From NCBI RefSeq assembly GCF_945859685.1, contig NC_079148.1, positions 140,675,133 through 140,739,132 on the forward strand: a DNA stretch of 64,000 nt. The letters are read 5' to 3'. The notes under the pieces are model-generated. The model did no database searches. It saw only the letters and a program-made list of their open reading frames with translations, and had not been told where the DNA came from. The position numbers and the translations under genes are program-made. The DNA comes from Eupeodes corollae (Eukaryota > Arthropoda > Insecta > Diptera > Syrphidae). The number at the start of each line of letters is the position of its first letter. Position 1 is the stretch's first letter. Below are positions 60,201 to 64,000 of this stretch, piece by piece.

Positions 60201-62779
60201 TTGGGATGGATCACAAGATTTTTCACAAATCAAATGGCATTTATATCTTTGAAGACAACAGGTATGTTTTTAAATCTTGTGTAGGTACTTTTTTAAACAG
60301 ACTGTTTGCATACAGGAACAAATTCTTGCCACCCAGTCGTGCATTTTATTTATTATTGTTTTGTTTCGTACAGTTGTCAAAAAAAAATTAAATGAGTCCA
60401 AATTTTCGGGTGATGAATTTGGTCTAAGAAGATATAAAATAAAATACTAAATTGGTGCAAAACTTTTTTTCTTTTGCTAAATATAATCACATTTTCATTT
60501 TTTTACATTCAAAACTGCTTAAATTATAATATTTCAAAAGTTGCTTTTAAGAGATTATTGAAAGTGAAAGATAAATGATAAAATACTAATTTTGTTCTTA
60601 CACGTTGGTTATATTGTATAGCAAAGGCTAATTCAATGCCTGGTTTTTCAAAAATAAATTTTTCTTATCTATAATTCTTACCTAGCTTAAAGCAGCACTT
60701 ATTTCACTTGTACATTCCTTTTTGGAATACGCTTAAGGCCTGTATGATCAGTTGTAGATAGTTTAGAAAAATCGTATTGAAAAAGTTCAAAAATCATTTA
60801 CAAGTATTACAAGAGTTCTGCTTATGTAATTAAAATGGCATTTTCAAGTTTCTATACAAAACCGTCTGTTGTCTTATGAATTGTTTTATTTTTTTTATGA
60901 TTTGTTGTCATATTATATAAAACGCGTCGATTTTCTAAATATTTTAAGTGTCACGAAGAAATATAAAACTAGACAATTATTTTATATTATAGATATAATT
61001 ATGGCTGTAATGAACGATTTAGAAGATATACATATGAGGCTTTTTAATAAACTTTTTTAATTCTAGAAAGAAATGAATGTATTAACAATAACGTGTACTG
61101 TTTTTTTCAACTTCAAAATGCGTACTGTTTTTTTTAACTTCAAAGTGGAATCTAAAATTTTTGCAGCTAGTTAAACTAAAGAACACAATATTAATTATAT
61201 TACAATTAAATAGCTAAAGTTAAGATTTGTTGCCTTACACAATTTCTTTAAACATAATAACCAATAACTAATTTGTGTACCTATTAGATTGGTCATAGCT
61301 GTATGTGTGTATAAGAGACTTGAAAAGATGTTTTATAGTGTAATGAAAAGGATATTCTCTTTATAATAAGAATAAGAAAGGTAGATTTAAATCTAAGCTA
61401 AATTGTATTCCTATTTTGACTTTTTTTTAAACGGTTTTCAAAGAAAAATGGTTTTCTTCCAATTTTATGTTGATCTTAAGATGAGCGAGAAAATGTAATT
61501 TAAAGAGATAAATATGAAAACAAAAACAAAACTCGGTAAATTTTGAAATTCCATTGGCAGTATAAATAAATGATTTATTAGAACCCGTACATTTTTATAC
61601 CACAGTATAAAATAAATAAGAATGTATTTTATTTGAATATTGTCTGCTCTGTGATATTAGCCATTTGGACTTAAATGCATTAGCAGTTTATAGCCTTTCT
61701 TGGCCTTTAACCCTTATACAATTTTGTATTTCATATATTTTGTGTGAATATAAATAAATATTTACGTTTTTACAACATCAAGGCAATAAATGTCTGTCTA
61801 GGGTTGGAGTGGAGTGTAAGGGGAAATATATAGTGTGAAGGGATTGTAATATTTCATCCTCAAAAGAGGATCAAGTGAAGAACAAACTATCAACAATGAA
61901 CATAAACAAACAAACAAACCTTCATCTATCCAAAAGTATATTGAAGTACAAACGAGTATATATACAAAGTTTACCTCCTTTCATTCCGTCAATAATGTCA
62001 AACACTCCATCACTCTAAAATAGCAATAAACCACCTCTTTCTGGTAGCTCAAAAAAACACATCACATAACATCAGGCATCCACATTCTGAAAATAAAAAT
62101 AAAAACAAAACAATGTCGAATGCAATAAAGTTCTTTGAGTTGAGCTGAGCTAAGTTGAGAGTTGAGGTTGAGTTTGAGACCAAAGAAGCGTTGTTGTTGT
62201 TCTTATATTTGATGTTTACTTGTGCATTCGTTCGTTTTTAAACGACACGACTTATTTTTAGTATATCTGGGATAGAAAAAAGCTAAAAACAAAACACTAT
62301 AAAAGGTATGAGTAAACATAAGACCGTCGAAATTAGCATTTTGTAAACAAATAATGGTCTATACCCAATTGCGCTGCTTCTCTTAAGTGTTTTTATTGAA
62401 ATGTAGAATAAGTTAAGTACCTTATTATACCTTCGTAGCTAAGCTATAGATGGCATAGATATGTTTATATTTATATTGCACTTTAAAGACATAATGTATG
62501 TTAAGATAATAAGGTTTTATTTTTTATGGAGCTTGTTTTAGAGCGACACTTCCTAAATGGCTTTTGTATTTGGGGGGCATTTAAGTACCTTACCCATAAA
62601 GAATTATCTTGATTTTGACTAATTTTAAGGATACTTTGAAGCAATTAAGTTTTTTAAAAAAAGAAATAAAAGTTACGGAACATTAAAAATCTAATTGTTG
62701 CTTTTGAGGCTGTTAAAAGATTTTGTTATTTAATTGAGCAGAAATGCTTTAGGGGATGTGGGGCAAGAGGGGAAGCTTC
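60201..62779. other. gene-free stretch, probably intronic
   Basis: A/T-rich with no supported gene. A plus-strand frame at 60146-60391 overlaps repeat sequence and is not credible as a protein. Around 61790-62200 the composition is slightly less A/T-rich but shows no exon. Confidence 0.5.
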
Positions 62780-63580
62780 GACTATACTGAGTAAAATATA
62801 CAAAAGAAAATGCGACACAAACCGATTCGTCTTACTTAAATGTTTGTGTTGGGTTAAAAAAGTTGTTAATTTAATTTTTCTAGAAAAATTTAAATTATTA
62901 ACACTATTCTTCATATAAAGAAATACTGTTGGACTGTTGGATTTTTGTAAAAAAAAAACTATCGAATATCGAAAACAATATTTCCTGTGAAATAAAAAGA
63001 GTTTGCAGATAATATTTTTAATTTTTAAAAGCTTTTTGAGTCGTAAGTAAAGTTTTGCCAAGTTTTAGTATTTTTTTTGTTATGTTTTTATTTTTTGTAA
63101 AAAAAACTGTCAATTGATTTTTTTTTTCAAAATTTTACCAGATGTTGAAAATGTTCTTCTTGGTTGCAACAAATTATTTTGGAGATAAAATCATTTTGTG
63201 TTCGTACAGTTTTCGAAGTGACAAATTTTGTTTTCAGTTTTTTTGACTTATAAAGAAAACCAAAATTTTCAAATTTTTTTAAAACTGATATGGTAAAAAA
63301 AACCGCCCACGCAATTTTCTTGAGAGCCCTTTCTGCATCTTTCTGCATTTTTATCTGTATAACAAAATTTATTTGAAGTTGATATCTCTTATGGTTCTTG
63401 ATCTATGGATGACGAATAAACGTCGCGAACGTACGGACGTACGTAGACACGCACGCACAGACATCTTTATAAAAATCTTTTATTTCGACTCTATGGAGCT
63501 TGAAACGTCTAAAAATGTCAAAATTTTCAATTTAAATAATCGGACCGATTGCAATAGCTTCCTTTGGGAAGTTTATAAAT
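62780..63580 (+). repeat. partial copy of the long-TIR repeat family
   Basis: The right end (63420-63580) matches the right ends at 41760-41910 and 5150-5270: ACGTCGCGAACGTACGGACG, an ACGT tract, then GAGCTTGAAACGTCTAAAAA and a GGGAAGTTTA end. The body carries the same CTGCATCTTTCTGCAT phrase as 41650-41670. The frames 63373-63717 and 63127-63348 are readings of this repeat and not genes. Confidence 0.65.
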
Positions 63581-63789
63581 TAGAACTGTTAAAAATATTT
63601 ATTTTAAACATTCTTAAATGTTTAAAATTGTATTTAAATTTTTTTAAAGTTAACAAACTTAGAGTTTTTACTATTTTTGTTTGCAAACAAAACGTTAACA
63701 TCTCTGAAACTCTATAAGGAGCAGATGTTTTTAGACGTTATTAAAAGCTTGTGTTTTATATTTTAAACATTTTTTCGAGTACGTGGTGA

Positions 63790-64000
63790 CTTCTGGTACA
63801 ACTGGGTTAAAATTTTTCTATCGGAAGGAGGACATTTTTTACCACTTTTTGCATTAAGTGCAATAACGAATATTCATCTTAAATCGTTCATTTTCTTGGA
63901 CTCATCCAAATTGATTTCTTCATTGTCTGTATGGCATGTACTGCCGTCTTGATAGAACCCAAGTTCTTCCACTTCAACATCCTCAAATTCAAGCTGGTAT
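63790..64000 (-). pseudogene. mariner-like transposase fragment, cut by the window edge
   Basis: The minus strand, entering at 64000, reads LEFEDVEVEELGFYQDGSTC and continues HTDNEEINLDE. This matches the block around a catalytic Asp in mariner-like transposases (FQQDG-TCHT). A stop follows within about 45 codons and the downstream conserved block is not present, so the copy is truncated or decayed. More of it should lie to the right of the window. Confidence 0.6.

Noticed and set aside
63373..63717. 114-codon plus-strand frame
   Set aside because: It is a reading through the right end of the long-TIR repeat; a related frame is seen at 41676-41936 in another copy, and the shared sequence is non-coding in the others.

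Overview
The window is AT-rich nuclear DNA of an insect, most likely a brachyceran fly. The evidence is spliced genes with GT-AG introns, a fly-type adenine phosphoribosyltransferase, a LHFPL/TMHS-type tetraspan gene, a dipteran-type tRNA-derived SINE, and many decayed LINE, Tc1/mariner, hAT and Helitron copies. I saw no operons, ribosome-binding sites, CRISPR arrays, rRNA genes or free-standing tRNA genes. All coordinates and splice sites were read by eye.

Three host loci can be supported. (1) On the minus strand, 8214 to 2766, a six-exon gene encodes a 282-residue LHFPL-family four-helix membrane protein, probably the fly Tmhs orthologue. Its 4.2 kb third intron holds a long-terminal-inverted-repeat element, a cluster of short inverted-repeat elements and a SINE. 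(2) On the plus strand, 29885 to 30584, a compact three-exon gene encodes adenine phosphoribosyltransferase (Aprt, 179 residues), a purine-salvage enzyme; it sits between two LINE blocks. (3) On the plus strand, 49952 to 50083, a first coding exon encodes a short cytoplasmic tail and one hydrophobic helix (type II membrane anchor) and ends at a strong splice donor. The rest of that gene is not visible, so its identity is open. Its leader holds a 49-codon Gly/Ser/His-rich ORF (48906-49055) and a 13-codon uORF whose stop overlaps the main AUG.

Mobile DNA dominates the rest. One LINE family (A) has three copies: minus 16810-17885, plus 18336-19490 and plus 32066-33918. The third copy is inserted inside a second LINE (B, minus, 30901-32065 and 33919-34241). 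A jockey-type LINE (minus, 34242-36845) follows directly. An RTE-like LINE lies at 26830-29165 (minus) and another LINE at 44905-46450 (minus). A Helitron helicase remnant with its 3' terminus (38250-39590) abuts a Tc1-like transposase pseudogene (39595-40250). A hAT remnant with recognisable terminal inverted repeats lies at 52678-53956. Decayed mariner-like pieces lie at about 21100-21690 and at the right edge. A Harbinger-like MITE lies at 36957-37294.

The most unusual structure is an apparently perfect 977-bp tandem duplication at 22440-24393 with 5-bp microhomology at its ends: either a very recent event or an assembly artefact. I found no convincing new multi-gene system. The points worth following are the duplication, the leader ORFs at 48.9-50.1 kb, and the long-TIR non-coding repeat family.
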